Positions 45,438 to 54,353 of a stretch of 64,000 nucleotides of DNA are shown here, one piece after another. How positions within the stretch are numbered: position 1 is the first letter of the stretch; each line of letters opens with the position of its first letter. Both the position numbers and the translations under genes were made by a program. Below the pieces are notes generated by a model. It had not been told where the DNA came from. It did no database searches and saw only the letters and a list, made by a program, of their open reading frames with translations. The DNA is from Methyloversatilis thermotolerans (GTDB lineage Bacteria > Pseudomonadota > Gammaproteobacteria > Burkholderiales > Rhodocyclaceae): NCBI RefSeq assembly GCF_000372885.1, contig NZ_KB889967.1, positions 2,927,430 through 2,991,429 of the forward strand, given 5' to 3'.

Positions 45438-46536
45438 CGTCATTTCCTTTCAGTGGTTCGCCTGGTGCGTCGTGCTCCGATTCGGCGAGATCGGCGACGA
45501 GGTGTAAGGGAACGTCCATCCCGCGTTTCACGAGCTGGCGATGAATGTCGTCCTGCGTGACGTCGGCGACCAGATCTTCCACGCCTTGGGCACCGACCAC
45601 GGACAGCGCAACCGCCAGTGCAGGACCGGCGGCGCGGCGGATGTACTTGAGCATCGAGAGCCAGCCTTGCTTCGCGGTGTGGCGGACCGTGGCAAGGCGT
45701 TCTTGCTTCGCGTTCAGGAATTCGAGCGCGGGATATGCGCCGGCGAGGTATTCGCCGGGGCGGATGAGGGTGTCGAAGGGAATGACGCGATCTTCGGCTT
45801 TGAGCTCGAGTTCAATCCGCGTCCAGGGCGACTCACGATCGCCCAGTTGCTTGCCCTTCTCATAGACGCGCAGGAATTTGCCGGACAAGCGACGGCCAAC
45901 GGTGAGCGTTCGGCCGCGTCCGTCCGGTCTGGCCCAATTCCCGAACTGCGCCATGGCCGGCGACTGCGGCGCCTTCGGCAACCTGAAGCGGTCGTTCGAC
46001 CAGTCGTCGAAGGCGCGGTCGACGTTGTAGCGGCCTTCGCGATCATCGTGCGTGAGATCGATACGCGTGATCTTCGGTGTCGCCAGTTCGCCCGAGCGCA
46101 GGAAGTCGTACATCGTCTGTTCCCAGCCGGGCTTTGCGTGCATGCAGCCCTCGCCGGTAAGCTCGAACAGTACGGTGCCCTTCTGGCCGCCGATGGCGAT
46201 ATAGCCGAAGCGCCCTTCCGGGCCGAGTGACCACGAGTTCAGATAGAACTTATGGCCGTTCTTGCGCTTCTCGAACACGCCGAATCCGAGGATCTGTTCC
46301 AGGCGCGCAGCCAGCGCGAGGGCGAAGTCCTCATCCACGACGGGCACGAGGCAGTTCCATCCCTTATCGGGATGGATTGCGGAATCGGGGAAGGTGACGG
46401 TGAGCCAGTCGATGAAGGCCTTGCCATCACCACGCGATGAGGTTTCAAGAACGACGGACTCTTCACCCCGGTGATTGAGCGTGAAGCGTTCGCCGTGCCG
46501 GTTCCGGGGCCAATGGGTTTCAGTGAAAGCGAGCAC
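45421..46536 (-). CDS. Rolling-circle replication initiator (Rep_trans/RstA-like)
   Basis: 371-aa phage replication initiation protein. Recognisable blocks: IDWLTVTFPDS near the start, RFGYIAIGGQKGTVLFELTGEGC, KITRIDLTHDDREG and GKFLRVYEKGKQLGD with the probable nicking tyrosine, then WTRIELELK. This is the Rep_trans family (CTX RstA, Neisseria and Xanthomonas inoviruses). It initiates rolling-circle replication of the episomal form. Confidence 0.9.
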   Translation of the reverse strand: MLAFTETHWPRNRHGERFTLNHRGEESVVLETSSRGDGKAFIDWLTVTFPDSAIHPDKGWNCLVPVVDEDFALALAARLEQILGFGVFEKRKNGHKFYLNSWSLGPEGRFGYIAIGGQKGTVLFELTGEGCMHAKPGWEQTMYDFLRSGELATPKITRIDLTHDDREGRYNVDRAFDDWSNDRFRLPKAPQSPAMAQFGNWARPDGRGRTLTVGRRLSGKFLRVYEKGKQLGDRESPWTRIELELKAEDRVIPFDTLIRPGEYLAGAYPALEFLNAKQERLATVRHTAKQGWLSMLKYIRRAAGPALAVALSVVGAQGVEDLVADVTQDDIHRQLVKRGMDVPLHLVADLAESEHDAPGEPLKGNDDVHPV

Positions 46537-46804
46537 GCCGGTTCCTCCTCGGATACTTCGTTTGGGTTGTCTGCCGTGTTCCCCCCCTGTTAGTCAGGGG
46601 GGGCGCGGCCGCGCCGGCCGTGCCCTGCGGTCCCGGCGCTGCGCGGCCGCGCTCGAATGTCTCGATGGACCCGCAATCGATGCAGATGCGGCTGAATGCC
46701 GGGCGCGTCTCGCGACCGTTGAACGTCAAGCACGCTTCCCGCCACAGGAAGGCGCAGTCGTAACAGCGCATGAACACCCAGGAGAAAAGAGGAAGGGCGA
46801 TCAC
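46520..46804 (-). CDS. Putative zinc-ribbon small protein (94 aa)
   Basis: Starts at GTG (46804) overlapping the preceding stop (GTGA). Two CxxC pairs (RCYDCAF and ICIDCGS, ~26 residues apart) suggest a zinc ribbon in the N-terminal half. The C-terminal half is low-complexity because the frame crosses the GC-rich hairpin at 46581-46616. It overlaps the rep start by 17 bases. Coding status of the second half is uncertain. Confidence 0.48.
   Translation of the reverse strand: MIALPLFSWVFMRCYDCAFLWREACLTFNGRETRPAFSRICIDCGSIETFERGRAAPGPQGTAGAAAPPLTNRGGTRQTTQTKYPRRNRRARFH
46581..46616. other. GC-rich hairpin and palindrome upstream of rep: candidate phage replication origin or packaging signal
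   Basis: CCCCCCCTG (46581-46589) and CAGGGGGGG (46595-46603) make a perfect 9-bp stem with loop TTAGT. They are followed at once by the 14-bp palindrome GGCGCGGCCGCGCC. Inoviruses use stable hairpins as nick/origin and packaging signals; location 45 bases upstream of the rep start fits. Function is inferred. Confidence 0.5.
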
Positions 46805-46983
46805 CGGAGATTCCTTCCACGCCTTTGCGCATCAAGAATCGCTTGCGCCTGATAGCCGGCCTTCCTCGCGCTTTCGATTTCGCGCTTCAGGTGCCTTTCC
46901 TTCGCGCGGCGCATGGACGGCGGCATCGGCGCCGAAAGCTGGCGTTCGAGGTCCTGGATGACGTTGAGGTGGCCGGGATGCAT
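46801..46983 (-). CDS. Small basic helical phage protein (60 aa)
   Basis: First gene of the leftward phage operon. Arg/Lys/Glu-rich with a predicted helix (MRRAKERHLKREIESARKA). Its stop overlaps the following GTG start. The ribosome site is weak, so the call rests on gene packing. Confidence 0.5.
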   Translation of the reverse strand: MHPGHLNVIQDLERQLSAPMPPSMRRAKERHLKREIESARKAGYQAQAILDAQRRGRNLR

Positions 46984-47153
46984 GTCAGCACTGCCACATT
47001 GTGCGAATCCCCATAGGGGAACGGACTGATACGGGTTCGCTTGCGCTCATCCCTTCGGGAATGAATCCCTTCTCATCCCTTTCGCCTGCGCGCTCCGCTT
47101 GCCGGAAAGCGTGTTTGTTATGCTCGATGGCTTTATAAATATCAGGAGTGGAC

Positions 47154-47780
47154 ATGACGCCGAATCCTGCGGATGCCGTCATCGGCGCGATGAAAGGAAT
47201 CATCTTCTGGATGGTGCTGATAGGGATCGCAAGCCTGTTGATCAAGTACTGGTTCAACAGGTGGATGAAACAGCGCAAAGCGGAACGGGCGGACGAACGG
47301 ACCGGCGACGCTTCGCAATACAGGTATGTGTCACTCCACCATGTCGCATCGCCACCGGAGAAGATCCTGTACGAGCGACTGAACAAGGCGCTGCCGGAAC
47401 TGGTGGTGCTGGCGCAGGTGCACTTGCCTCGTGTCGTGCAACCGGCAAGCAAATCGAAAGCACCTCTTGATCGCATCATCCGGAAGTCACTCGACTTCCT
47501 CATCTGCGATGCGATGTTCGTGCCGCTGGTAGCGATAGAGGTAAACGACAGGAGCCACAACGCTGGCGACCGGATCGCTTCGGATATCGACAAAGCAGCG
47601 GCCTTGAAGTCGGCCGGGATTCCGCTGATCACCTGGGAGGCGCGCAGGCTGCCCAACGTCGAGACGATACGGAAGGCCATCCTCGAGCACGTCACGTTGA
47701 AGGAAGAGGAGAACACCCCGAGAGCGGTACCGAAGACCGCAACGCCGCGAACGCGCCTCGCGCCTGACCAGCAGACTTGA
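47154..47780 (+). CDS. DUF2726 protein with N-terminal membrane anchor
   Basis: 208-aa protein. The ATG at 47154 has AGGAG five bases upstream. One membrane helix (residues ~13-34) is followed by a basic linker and the DUF2726 domain with LDFLICDAMFVPLVAIEVNDRSHN, then ALKSAGIPLITWEARRLP. DUF2726 resembles very-short-patch/PD-(D/E)xK-like nuclease folds (the D...IEVN-type core); activity is unproven. It is transcribed away from the phage operon. Confidence 0.8.
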   Translation: MTPNPADAVIGAMKGIIFWMVLIGIASLLIKYWFNRWMKQRKAERADERTGDASQYRYVSLHHVASPPEKILYERLNKALPELVVLAQVHLPRVVQPASKSKAPLDRIIRKSLDFLICDAMFVPLVAIEVNDRSHNAGDRIASDIDKAAALKSAGIPLITWEARRLPNVETIRKAILEHVTLKEEENTPRAVPKTATPRTRLAPDQQT

Positions 47781-47885
47781 GCCGGCGCAACGGCTCTGGA
47801 GTGCCGAAAACCGGCACTACCAGAAGCGAGAACAACACAGGACCGAGCAAGAGCCATAGTCAGAGACAAGGGACGTAAGAACTTG

Positions 47886-47902
47886 CTTACTACTGTAGTA
47901 AG
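47886..47902. promoter_or_regulatory. Palindrome upstream of the phage regulator gene
   Basis: CTTACTA / TAGTAAG around a CTG centre, 17 bp, ~63 bases upstream of the regulator start. TACATT at 47911-47916 may be the -10 box. Candidate operator for self-repression. Confidence 0.5.
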
Positions 47903-47930
47903 AAGTTTCGTACATTGTCAACATCCTCAG

Positions 47931-47950
47931 ACGTTTGTAACCTCAAACGT
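47931..47950. promoter_or_regulatory. Second inverted repeat upstream of the phage regulator gene
   Basis: ACGTTTG (47931-47937) and CAAACGT (47944-47950) separated by six bases, directly before the ribosome site AGGAGG. A regulator bound here would block translation start or promoter escape. Confidence 0.45.
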
Positions 47951-47964
47951 AGGAGGTCTTAGAC

Positions 47965-48339
47965 ATGAACCAGCTCGAGTTCCTGATGGACGAGGCGAAA
48001 GAGAAGGCGGGCTTGCCAAGCGACTACAAGCTTGCGGAAGCCATTGGCATAACACGGCAGACGATCAGCGGATATCGTCACGGACGAAGCTACCCGGACG
48101 AGTATGCGAAGGCAAAGCTTGCCGAGCTGACGAAGAGGACCTTCCGCGAAGTGACCGCGCGCCTGGAGATCGAGCGCGAGGTGAACCCCGTGAAGCTGAA
48201 GTACTGGAACGACGTACTTGAAGCAGAAAAGAAGAAAGGGCCAGACCATGACGGTCTGACCCTTTCTGATGACTGGCGCGCCCGGCGCGATTCGAACGCA
48301 CGACCCCTGCCTTCGGAGGGCAGTACTCTATCCAGCTGA
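47965..48339 (+). CDS. Phage regulator, DUF3693-like / Cro-like
   Basis: 124-aa protein as integrated, start at 47965 after AGGAGG. The N-terminal ~45 residues contain a helix-turn-helix (KLAEAIGITRQTISGYRHG), then an acidic/basic helical tail as in DUF3693 proteins of Xanthomonas filamentous phages. The last ~35 codons are encoded by the right attachment repeat and by the antisense of tRNA-Arg. In the excised circle the C-terminus must differ. Probable repressor or lysogeny switch. Confidence 0.8.
   Translation: MNQLEFLMDEAKEKAGLPSDYKLAEAIGITRQTISGYRHGRSYPDEYAKAKLAELTKRTFREVTARLEIEREVNPVKLKYWNDVLEAEKKKGPDHDGLTLSDDWRARRDSNARPLPSEGSTLSS
48224..48265 (-). terminator. Terminator of tRNA-Arg (inside the right attachment repeat)
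   Basis: On the minus strand AAAGGGTCAGACC pairs with GGTCTGGCCCTTT (one G-U pair) around a 5-base loop, followed by CTTCTTTTCTG. The hairpin, without the T-run, is duplicated at the left repeat. Confidence 0.8.
48235..48320. repeat. Right attachment repeat, within intact tRNA-Arg
   Basis: 86-bp copy of 34503-34588 with one mismatch. The identity ends in the anticodon loop of the tRNA, the usual crossover place for tyrosine recombinases. The tRNA 5' half lies outside, in host DNA. Confidence 0.93.
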
Positions 48340-48350
48340 GCTACGGGCGC
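48274..48350 (-). tRNA. tRNA-Arg (CCG)
   Basis: 77-nt gene with the acceptor stem GCGCCCG/CGGGCGC, D-arm TAGCTCAGCTGGATAGAG, anticodon loop CTCCGAA (anticodon CCG), T-arm GTTCGAATC and an encoded CCA. Its 3' half is supplied by the integrated phage, which restores a complete gene. Confidence 0.96.
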
Positions 48351-48448
48351 GGGAAGGGGGCCGCAAGGCCCCGCAGGCCGCGAAGGATAGCGGCTTTGGC
48401 GCCGCGCGTCCATGTACACGCGGCCGGCGCAGGTCGGGCGGCTGCCGT

Positions 48449-48454
48449 TATAAT
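48449..48454 (+). promoter_or_regulatory. -10 box upstream of cytochrome c gene
   Basis: A consensus TATAAT 47 bases before the start. No clear -35 at 17 bases, so activity may need an activator. Confidence 0.4.
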
Positions 48455-48500
48455 GGCGCGTTTTGTTTTTTCACCATCCAGGTCACAGAGGAAAGGCACC

Positions 48501-49004
48501 ATGTCGGAAGAGCACGGAACACTCATCAAGACGCCGAAACAGTTGGCCGCGGTCGTCGTACTGTCGTTTGTGGGCTTCGTCGGCATCGGGGTGATCGTGT
48601 CCCAGTTCGTGTCGTCGGGCTATCGTGGCGTGAGCAGCGCCGATCCGGAGGATGTGGCACGCGCGATCCAGCCGGTTGCGCAACTGACGCTGGGTGAGCC
48701 GGAATCCAAGGGGCCGAAGACCGGCGAACAGATCTACAAGGGCGTCTGTGCGGCCTGTCACGACGCCGGCATGGCCGGCGCACCGAAGAAGGGCGACACC
48801 GGGGCCTGGGCCGCGCGCATTGCCACCGGCCTGGATGCGCTGGTGCATTCGGCGGTGAATGGCAAGGGCGCGATGCCGGCCAAGGGCGGCAATGCCTCGC
48901 TGACCGAAGAGGAAATCACCCGCGCGGTGGTGTACCTGGCGAACCAGGGCGGCGCCAAGTTCCCGGAGCCGAAGATGGAAGAGGCGGAAGAAGCGGCCAA
49001 GTAA
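48501..49004 (+). CDS. Membrane-anchored cytochrome c (c5-like)
   Basis: 167-aa protein with one N-terminal membrane helix (QLAAVVVLSFVGFVGIGVIV, ~15-34) and a periplasmic heme domain. The heme motif is CAACH and the methionine ligand is in KGAMPAKGG. An acidic tail ends the protein. It is of the cytochrome c5 type found as electron carrier to terminal oxidases. Start at 48501 follows GAGGAAAGG. Confidence 0.9.
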   Translation: MSEEHGTLIKTPKQLAAVVVLSFVGFVGIGVIVSQFVSSGYRGVSSADPEDVARAIQPVAQLTLGEPESKGPKTGEQIYKGVCAACHDAGMAGAPKKGDTGAWAARIATGLDALVHSAVNGKGAMPAKGGNASLTEEEITRAVVYLANQGGAKFPEPKMEEAEEAAK

Positions 49005-49025
49005 GTCGGGTCTTTCCGTCACCGC

Positions 49026-49053
49026 AAGCCCGCCTTCCGGCGGGCTTTTTCTT
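49026..49053 (+). terminator. Rho-independent terminator
   Basis: AAGCCCGCC (49026-49034) and GGCGGGCTT (49039-49047) with loop TTCC, then a T-run. It ends the cytochrome c gene. Confidence 0.93.
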
Positions 49054-49116
49054 TGCGCGCGCGGGATCGCAACACGCCGGGCGGAGCCTGCGTGCACGAA
49101 TGCGCGGCACCGCGCC

Positions 49117-51126
49117 TCATCCCCCGGGCGGCGCCTTGCCCGCGAGCAGCGCCTTCATCGCCTCGAGGCGCGCGACGTTGGCGGCACGATCTGCAGCGCT
49201 CGGCGCCCCCTTGTTGGCATCGGGTCGCTTGATGTCCTCGCCCATTTCGCCGATGAAGCGCGACGGTTCGCAATCGCGCGATTCACGGCCGCTCTTGCGG
49301 CGTTCGCAATGGCTCAGTGTGAGCGTGCGCTGGGCGCGCGTGATGCCGACATACATGAGCCGGCGCTCTTCCTCGATCTTGCCGCCGTCGATCGATTCGC
49401 GGTGCGGCAGGATGCCTTCTTCCAGTCCGATCAGATAGACGTGCTTGTACTCCAGGCCCTTGGACGCGTGCAGCGTCGATAGCTGCACCGCGTCGCGCTC
49501 CTCGTCGCCGTCGCGCTTGTCCAGCATGGTGATCAGGGCGACCGTCTGCGTGAGCTCGATCAGCGTCTTGCCGTCGTCCTCGCCCTTGCGCCCCATCCAG
49601 TCCACGAAATCGCGCACATTGGACCAGCGCGTCTCGGCGTCCTTGGGTTCGAACTGTTCGAACAGCCAGGTTTCGTAGCCGATGCCGCGCAGCAGGTCCT
49701 CCAGCAAAAGGCGCGCGGACTCGGTGCGGGCGCGCCATTCCATGCGGTTGATGAAATCGCCGAACTCACGCAGCGGCGCCAGCGCACGCGCCGGCAGCGC
49801 ATGTTCGGCACCGGTTTCGAACAGCGCGGCGAACAGGCTCACGTGGCGCTCACCGGCATAGCGGCCCAGCGCCTCGAGACTGGCGCCACCGATGCCGCGC
49901 TTGGGTGTGGTGACCGCGCGGATGAAGGCCGGATCGTCGTCCGCGTTGGCGATCAGCCTGAGGTAGGCCATCACGTCCTTGATTTCGGCGCGGTCGAAGA
50001 AGCTCTGGCCTCCACTGATGACGTAGGGAATTTTCTGTTCGCGCAGCGCGGTTTCGATCACCCGCGCCTGGTGGTTGCCGCGGTACAGCACCGCATAGTC
50101 GCTGAACTTGCCGCGATGTTCGAACTTGTGCGAGGCGATGCGCATGGCCACGCTTTCCGCTTCGTGTTCAGCGTCGCGCGCGACGAACAGCGTGATCGGA
50201 TCGCCGCGCCCCATGTCCGACCACAGCTTCTTGTCGAACAGCTTTTCGTTGCGCGCGATGAGGGTGTTGGCGGCGGTCAGGATGCGCTGCATGGAACGGT
50301 AGTTCTGTTCCAGCTTGATCACCTTGAGCTTGGGATAGTCGCGCTGCAGATTGCGCAGGTTTTCCACGTCGGCGCCGCGCCAGGCATAGATGGCCTGATC
50401 GTCGTCACCGACCGCGGTGAAGGCGCCGCGGTGACCGGCCAGCAGTTTCACGATCTGGTACTGGCAACTGTTGGTGTCCTGGTATTCGTCGATCAGCAGA
50501 TAGCGCAGCCGGCCCTGCCAGCGTTTCAGCAGCGCTTCGTCGCTGGCGAGCAGGCGCGCCGGGATGCCGATCAGGTCGTCGAAATCCACCGCCTGGTAGG
50601 CGCGCAGCGTGCGTTCGTACTCCTCGAACACGCGCGCGGCCTGCACATCGAGCTCGTCATTCACCTGCGAGGCGGCGGCGGCCGGCGTCAGCAGCGCGTT
50701 CTTCCAGTTGGATATGCGCGACACCAGCGCGCGCAAACGCGACTTCTCGGTCTCCTTCGAAATGTCGGACACGATGCCCATGGCGTCCGAGGAATCGAGG
50801 ATGGAAAAACCCTGCTTGAGCCCGGCGGCAGCGGCTTCCGTGCGCAGCATCTTGACGCCCAGCGCATGGAAGGTGGAAATGTTGAGCTGCTTGCCGGCGC
50901 GCCCTTCGAGCAGGTGCGATGCGCGCTCCTGCATTTCCTGTGCCGCCTTGTTGGTGAAGGTGATGGCCGCAATATTGCGCGGATCGAAACCGCATTCCTG
51001 CACCAGATACGCGATCTTGCGCGTGATCACGCGCGTCTTGCCGGAACCGGCGCCGGCCAGCACGAGCAGCGGGCCGTCGAGATACTTCACCGCCTCGCGC
51101 TGAGGCGCGTTCATGTCGGACAGCAT
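49117..51126 (-). CDS. rep: ATP-dependent DNA helicase Rep
   Basis: 669-aa superfamily 1A 3'-5' helicase. Motif I GAGSGKT, motif Ia [11 protein letters not shown], motif [12 protein letters not shown], motif [16 protein letters not shown], motif [13 protein letters not shown] and motif [14 protein letters not shown] are all present. The direct start (LNAPQREAV-like, here [15 protein letters not shown]) is typical of Rep rather than UvrD. The ATG at 51126 or 51114 is possible. It is divergent from tex, with the two 5' regions close together. Confidence 0.95.
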   Translation of the reverse strand: MLSDMNAPQREAVKYLDGPLLVLAGAGSGKTRVITRKIAYLVQECGFDPRNIAAITFTNKAAQEMQERASHLLEGRAGKQLNISTFHALGVKMLRTEAAAAGLKQGFSILDSSDAMGIVSDISKETEKSRLRALVSRISNWKNALLTPAAAASQVNDELDVQAARVFEEYERTLRAYQAVDFDDLIGIPARLLASDEALLKRWQGRLRYLLIDEYQDTNSCQYQIVKLLAGHRGAFTAVGDDDQAIYAWRGADVENLRNLQRDYPKLKVIKLEQNYRSMQRILTAANTLIARNEKLFDKKLWSDMGRGDPITLFVARDAEHEAESVAMRIASHKFEHRGKFSDYAVLYRGNHQARVIETALREQKIPYVISGGQSFFDRAEIKDVMAYLRLIANADDDPAFIRAVTTPKRGIGGASLEALGRYAGERHVSLFAALFETGAEHALPARALAPLREFGDFINRMEWRARTESARLLLEDLLRGIGYETWLFEQFEPKDAETRWSNVRDFVDWMGRKGEDDGKTLIELTQTVALITMLDKRDGDEERDAVQLSTLHASKGLEYKHVYLIGLEEGILPHRESIDGGKIEEERRLMYVGITRAQRTLTLSHCERRKSGRESRDCEPSRFIGEMGEDIKRPDANKGAPSAADRAANVARLEAMKALLAGKAPPGG

Positions 51127-51247
51127 GGGAGGCCCGGCACGCAGGCGCACCGGTCGGGGATGGGATTGCCTGCATTCTACCGGCTTGCGGCGAACCGCCC
51201 ACGTGGGTAAGGTTCGCGCCTTCCGTTGCATTACCCGTCCGCTCCAG

Positions 51248-53575
51248 ATGCTTCCACCGATAGAACAACGTCTCGCTGCCGAACTGGGCGCGCGCCCGCA
51301 ACAGGTCCAGGCCGCGGTATCGCTGCTGGACGAGGGCGCTACCGTGCCCTTCATCGCCCGCTACCGCAAGGAAGTGACCGGCGGCCTGGACGACACCCAG
51401 TTGCGCCTGCTGGAAGAGCGCCTGGGCTATATGCGCGAACTGGAAGAACGCCGCGCCGCGGTGATCGCCAGCATAGCCGAACAGGGCAAGCTCACGCCGC
51501 AACTGCGCGCCGAGATCGACAACGCGGACAGCAAGCAGCGGCTGGAGGATCTCTATCTTCCGTACAAGCAGAAACGGCGCACCAAGGCGCAGATCGCACG
51601 CGAAGCGGGCATCGGTCCGCTGGCCGAGGCTCTGCTGGCCGACCCGACGCTGACGCCGGACACCGAGGCGGCGGGCTATCTGAACGCGGAAGCCGGCTTC
51701 GCCGACATCAAGGCGGTGCTCGACGGCGCGCGCCAGATCCTGATGGAGCAGTTCGCCGAGGACGCCACCCTGGTCGGCGCGCTGCGCGATTACGTGGCGG
51801 AACATGGCGTCGTGGTGTCGGTGGTGGCCGACGGCAAGGACAACGATGCCGAGGCGGCCAAGTTCCGCGACTACTTCGCCTACCGCGAAAAGCTGGCCGA
51901 CATTCCGTCGCATCGCGCGCTGGCGCTGTTCCGCGGTCGCAATGAAGAAGCGCTGCGGGTGAAGCTGGCGCTGGACTCCGACCCGGAAGACGGCAGCCGC
52001 TCGCCGGAGCCCAATCCGTGCGAGCGCCGCATCATGGCGCACGCGGGCATTCGCGACCAGGGTCGCGCCGCCGACCGCTGGCTGGTCGATACCGCGCGCT
52101 GGACCTGGAACGTGAAGCTGTCGGTGCACATCGAGCTCGACCTGATGGGCGAGTTGCGCAGCCGCGCCGAACTGGAAGCCATCCGTGTGTTCGCCAAGAA
52201 CCTGAAGGACCTGCTGCTGGCCGCACCGGCCGGCCCGCGCGCCACCATGGGTCTGGACCCCGGCTTGCGCACCGGCGTGAAGGTGGCGGTGGTGGACGCT
52301 ACCGGCAAGCTGGTCGATACCGCCACCATCTATCCGCACGAGCCGCGCCGCGACTGGAACGGCGCGCTGCACACGCTGGCCGCGCTGGCGCAGAAGCACG
52401 GCGTGCAGTTGATCGCCATCGGCAACGGCACGGCGAGCCGGGAGACGGACAAGCTGGCGGCTGAGTTGATCGGCATGAAACCGGAACTGAAACTGACCAG
52501 GATCGTGGTGTCGGAAGCGGGCGCTTCCGTGTATTCCGCGTCAGAACTGGCGGCGAAGGAGTTTCCGGATCTCGACGTGAGCCTGCGTGGTGCGGTATCG
52601 ATCGCACGCCGCCTGCAGGACCCGCTGGCGGAACTGGTGAAGATAGACCCGAAGGCGATAGGCGTGGGCCAGTACCAGCACGACGTGAGCCAGAGCAAGC
52701 TCGCGCGTTCGCTCGACGCGGTGGTCGAGGACTGCGTGAATGCCGTCGGTGTGGATGTGAACACCGCATCGGCACCGCTGCTGGCGCGCATTTCCGGCCT
52801 CAACGGCACGCTGGCGCAGAACATCGTCGCGCATCGCGATGCGCACGGTGCCTTCCCGTCGCGCAAGGCGCTGATGTCGGTGCCGCGGCTGGGCGACAAG
52901 ACCTTCGAACAGTGCGCCGGCTTCCTGCGCATCATGAATGGCGACAACCCGCTGGATGCGTCGGCGGTGCACCCGGAAGCCTATCCGGTGGTCGAGCGGA
53001 TACTCGCCGACGTGCGGAAGCAGGCGCGCGAACTGATCGGCGACGCCGCCACGGTGAAGACGCTGTCGCCGCAGAAATACACCGACGAGCGCTTCGGCCT
53101 GCCCACCGTGCAGGACATCCTGCGCGAACTGGAAAAGCCCGGACGCGATCCGCGCCCCGAATTCAGGACCGCGAGCTTCCGCGATGGCGTCGAGGAGCTG
53201 AAGGACCTGGAGCCGGGCATGCAGCTCGAAGGCGTGGTGACCAATGTGACCAACTTCGGCGCCTTCGTCGACATCGGCGTGCATCAGGATGGTCTGGTGC
53301 ACGTGTCGGCACTGTCCAGCCGCTTCGTGAAGGACCCGGCCGAAGTGGTCAAGGCGGGCGACATCGTGAAGGTGAAGGTGATCGAGGTCGACCTCGCGCG
53401 CAAGCGCATCGCGCTGTCCATGCGTCTGGGCGACGAGGCGGTGAGGAAGCCGGCAGGCGGGGCCCGCGACAATCGCGGCGCGCGCCCGGATGCGCGGGCG
53501 ATGGCGAAGGCGAAGGAAGCGCCGGCCGCCAACAACGCCCTGGCGGCCGCCTTCGCGCGCGCCGCGAAGCGCTGA
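51248..53575 (+). CDS. tex: Tex family RNA-binding transcription accessory protein
   Basis: 775-aa protein. Order: N-terminal helical Tex domain (1-190), YqgF-like RNase-H fold (~320-450; [18 protein letters not shown]), helix-hairpin-helix pair (~480-620; [15 protein letters not shown] and [19 protein letters not shown]) and C-terminal S1 domain (~645-720; [21 protein letters not shown]). It has the usual basic Lys/Ala tail. It binds nucleic acids and influences transcription; the exact mechanism in this group is not fixed. Confidence 0.96.
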   Translation: MLPPIEQRLAAELGARPQQVQAAVSLLDEGATVPFIARYRKEVTGGLDDTQLRLLEERLGYMRELEERRAAVIASIAEQGKLTPQLRAEIDNADSKQRLEDLYLPYKQKRRTKAQIAREAGIGPLAEALLADPTLTPDTEAAGYLNAEAGFADIKAVLDGARQILMEQFAEDATLVGALRDYVAEHGVVVSVVADGKDNDAEAAKFRDYFAYREKLADIPSHRALALFRGRNEEALRVKLALDSDPEDGSRSPEPNPCERRIMAHAGIRDQGRAADRWLVDTARWTWNVKLSVHIELDLMGELRSRAELEAIRVFAKNLKDLLLAAPAGPRATMGLDPGLRTGVKVAVVDATGKLVDTATIYPHEPRRDWNGALHTLAALAQKHGVQLIAIGNGTASRETDKLAAELIGMKPELKLTRIVVSEAGASVYSASELAAKEFPDLDVSLRGAVSIARRLQDPLAELVKIDPKAIGVGQYQHDVSQSKLARSLDAVVEDCVNAVGVDVNTASAPLLARISGLNGTLAQNIVAHRDAHGAFPSRKALMSVPRLGDKTFEQCAGFLRIMNGDNPLDASAVHPEAYPVVERILADVRKQARELIGDAATVKTLSPQKYTDERFGLPTVQDILRELEKPGRDPRPEFRTASFRDGVEELKDLEPGMQLEGVVTNVTNFGAFVDIGVHQDGLVHVSALSSRFVKDPAEVVKAGDIVKVKVIEVDLARKRIALSMRLGDEAVRKPAGGARDNRGARPDARAMAKAKEAPAANNALAAAFARAAKR

Positions 53576-53636
53576 CACGCGCGCGACTCATCCGGGCCGC
53601 GCGGCCGCTCCGCTCGGCTGCGGCATCGCGCGAGGC

Positions 53637-54317
53637 CTAGCGCAGCGCGCCGAACACCTTCTTGGCGAGGCTGCCGGCGGCGCCGACCGGGTCCTTGCGG
53701 ATGGCCTTCTCTTCCTCGGCCACCATCGTGAACAAGCCGTCGAGCGCCTTCTGCGTCACGTAATTGTCGAGATCCGCGTCCTCCTTGCTGATCACGCCGT
53801 ACTGCGCGCCCCTGGACGCGAACTTCTCGTAGGTCCTGGCGAGATTCACCTTTTCCATCGCCTTCTGCACGATGGGGCGGAAGCGCTCCTTCAACTGCGC
53901 AGACGTCTTGCCCTTGAAGTACTCGGTCGCCGAAGTATCGCCGCCGGTGAGGATCTTCTTCGCATCGTCGACGCTCATGTCCTTCACCGCGCCGACCAGC
54001 AAGTCCCGGGCTTCAGGCACCGCAGCCTCGGCCGCGCGGTTCATCGCGGTCACCAGTTCGTCGGCCTGCTTCTTCATGCCGAAGGTGCGCATGAGCTTTT
54101 CCGCCTGACGCAGTCCGTCCGGCATCGGGATCTTGACCTTGGCGTTCTTCAGGAAGCCATCCTGCCTGCCCAGCAGGTCCACCGCCCTCGACGCGCCCTG
54201 GGTCAGCGCCTCCTTCAGTCCCCCGCTGGCATCCTTGTCGCTGAGGTCGGCCAGCGAAAGTGCCCACGCCTGAGTGCACATGACAAGACACGCCACAAAA
54301 CCGACAATCGCACGCAT
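53637..54317 (-). CDS. DUF4197 exported protein
   Basis: 226-aa helical protein with signal peptide (FVACLVMCTQAWA/LSL). Characteristic DUF4197 blocks are GGLKEALTQGASRAVDLLG, FLKNAKVKIPMP, and DNYVTQKALDGLFTMVAEEEKAIRKDP. Periplasmic; role unknown. It converges with tex and diverges from the thioredoxin gene. Confidence 0.92.
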   Translation of the reverse strand: MRAIVGFVACLVMCTQAWALSLADLSDKDASGGLKEALTQGASRAVDLLGRQDGFLKNAKVKIPMPDGLRQAEKLMRTFGMKKQADELVTAMNRAAEAAVPEARDLLVGAVKDMSVDDAKKILTGGDTSATEYFKGKTSAQLKERFRPIVQKAMEKVNLARTYEKFASRGAQYGVISKEDADLDNYVTQKALDGLFTMVAEEEKAIRKDPVGAAGSLAKKVFGALR

Positions 54318-54353
54318 GGTCTACACCTCCCCCGGTCACATTGAAGCGGAATT

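Larger units (their letters stand above)
34503..48320. mobile_element. Integrated filamentous phage (inovirus) in tRNA-Arg(CCG), ~13.8 kb
   Basis: Bounded by 86-bp direct repeats that are the 3' half of tRNA-Arg plus its terminator. Inside are a tyrosine integrase at the left end and the hallmark inovirus set: Rep_trans initiator, ssDNA-binding protein, signal-bearing major coat protein, TspB/pIII-like adhesin, DUF2523-type pVI and Zot/pI ATPase in canonical order. Accessory genes include ParB-like, HicBA-type, TraX-like, DUF4417, DUF2726 and DUF3693-like proteins. At 13.8 kb it is about twice the size of typical Ff/Pf-type genomes. All morphogenesis genes read leftward; no gene looks broken. 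Confidence 0.93.

Noticed and set aside
46985-47869. Leftward 294-codon frame opposite the DUF2726 gene
   Set aside because: The rightward frame has a good ribosome site, a membrane helix and family motifs; the opposite frame is Ser/Arg-rich without features.
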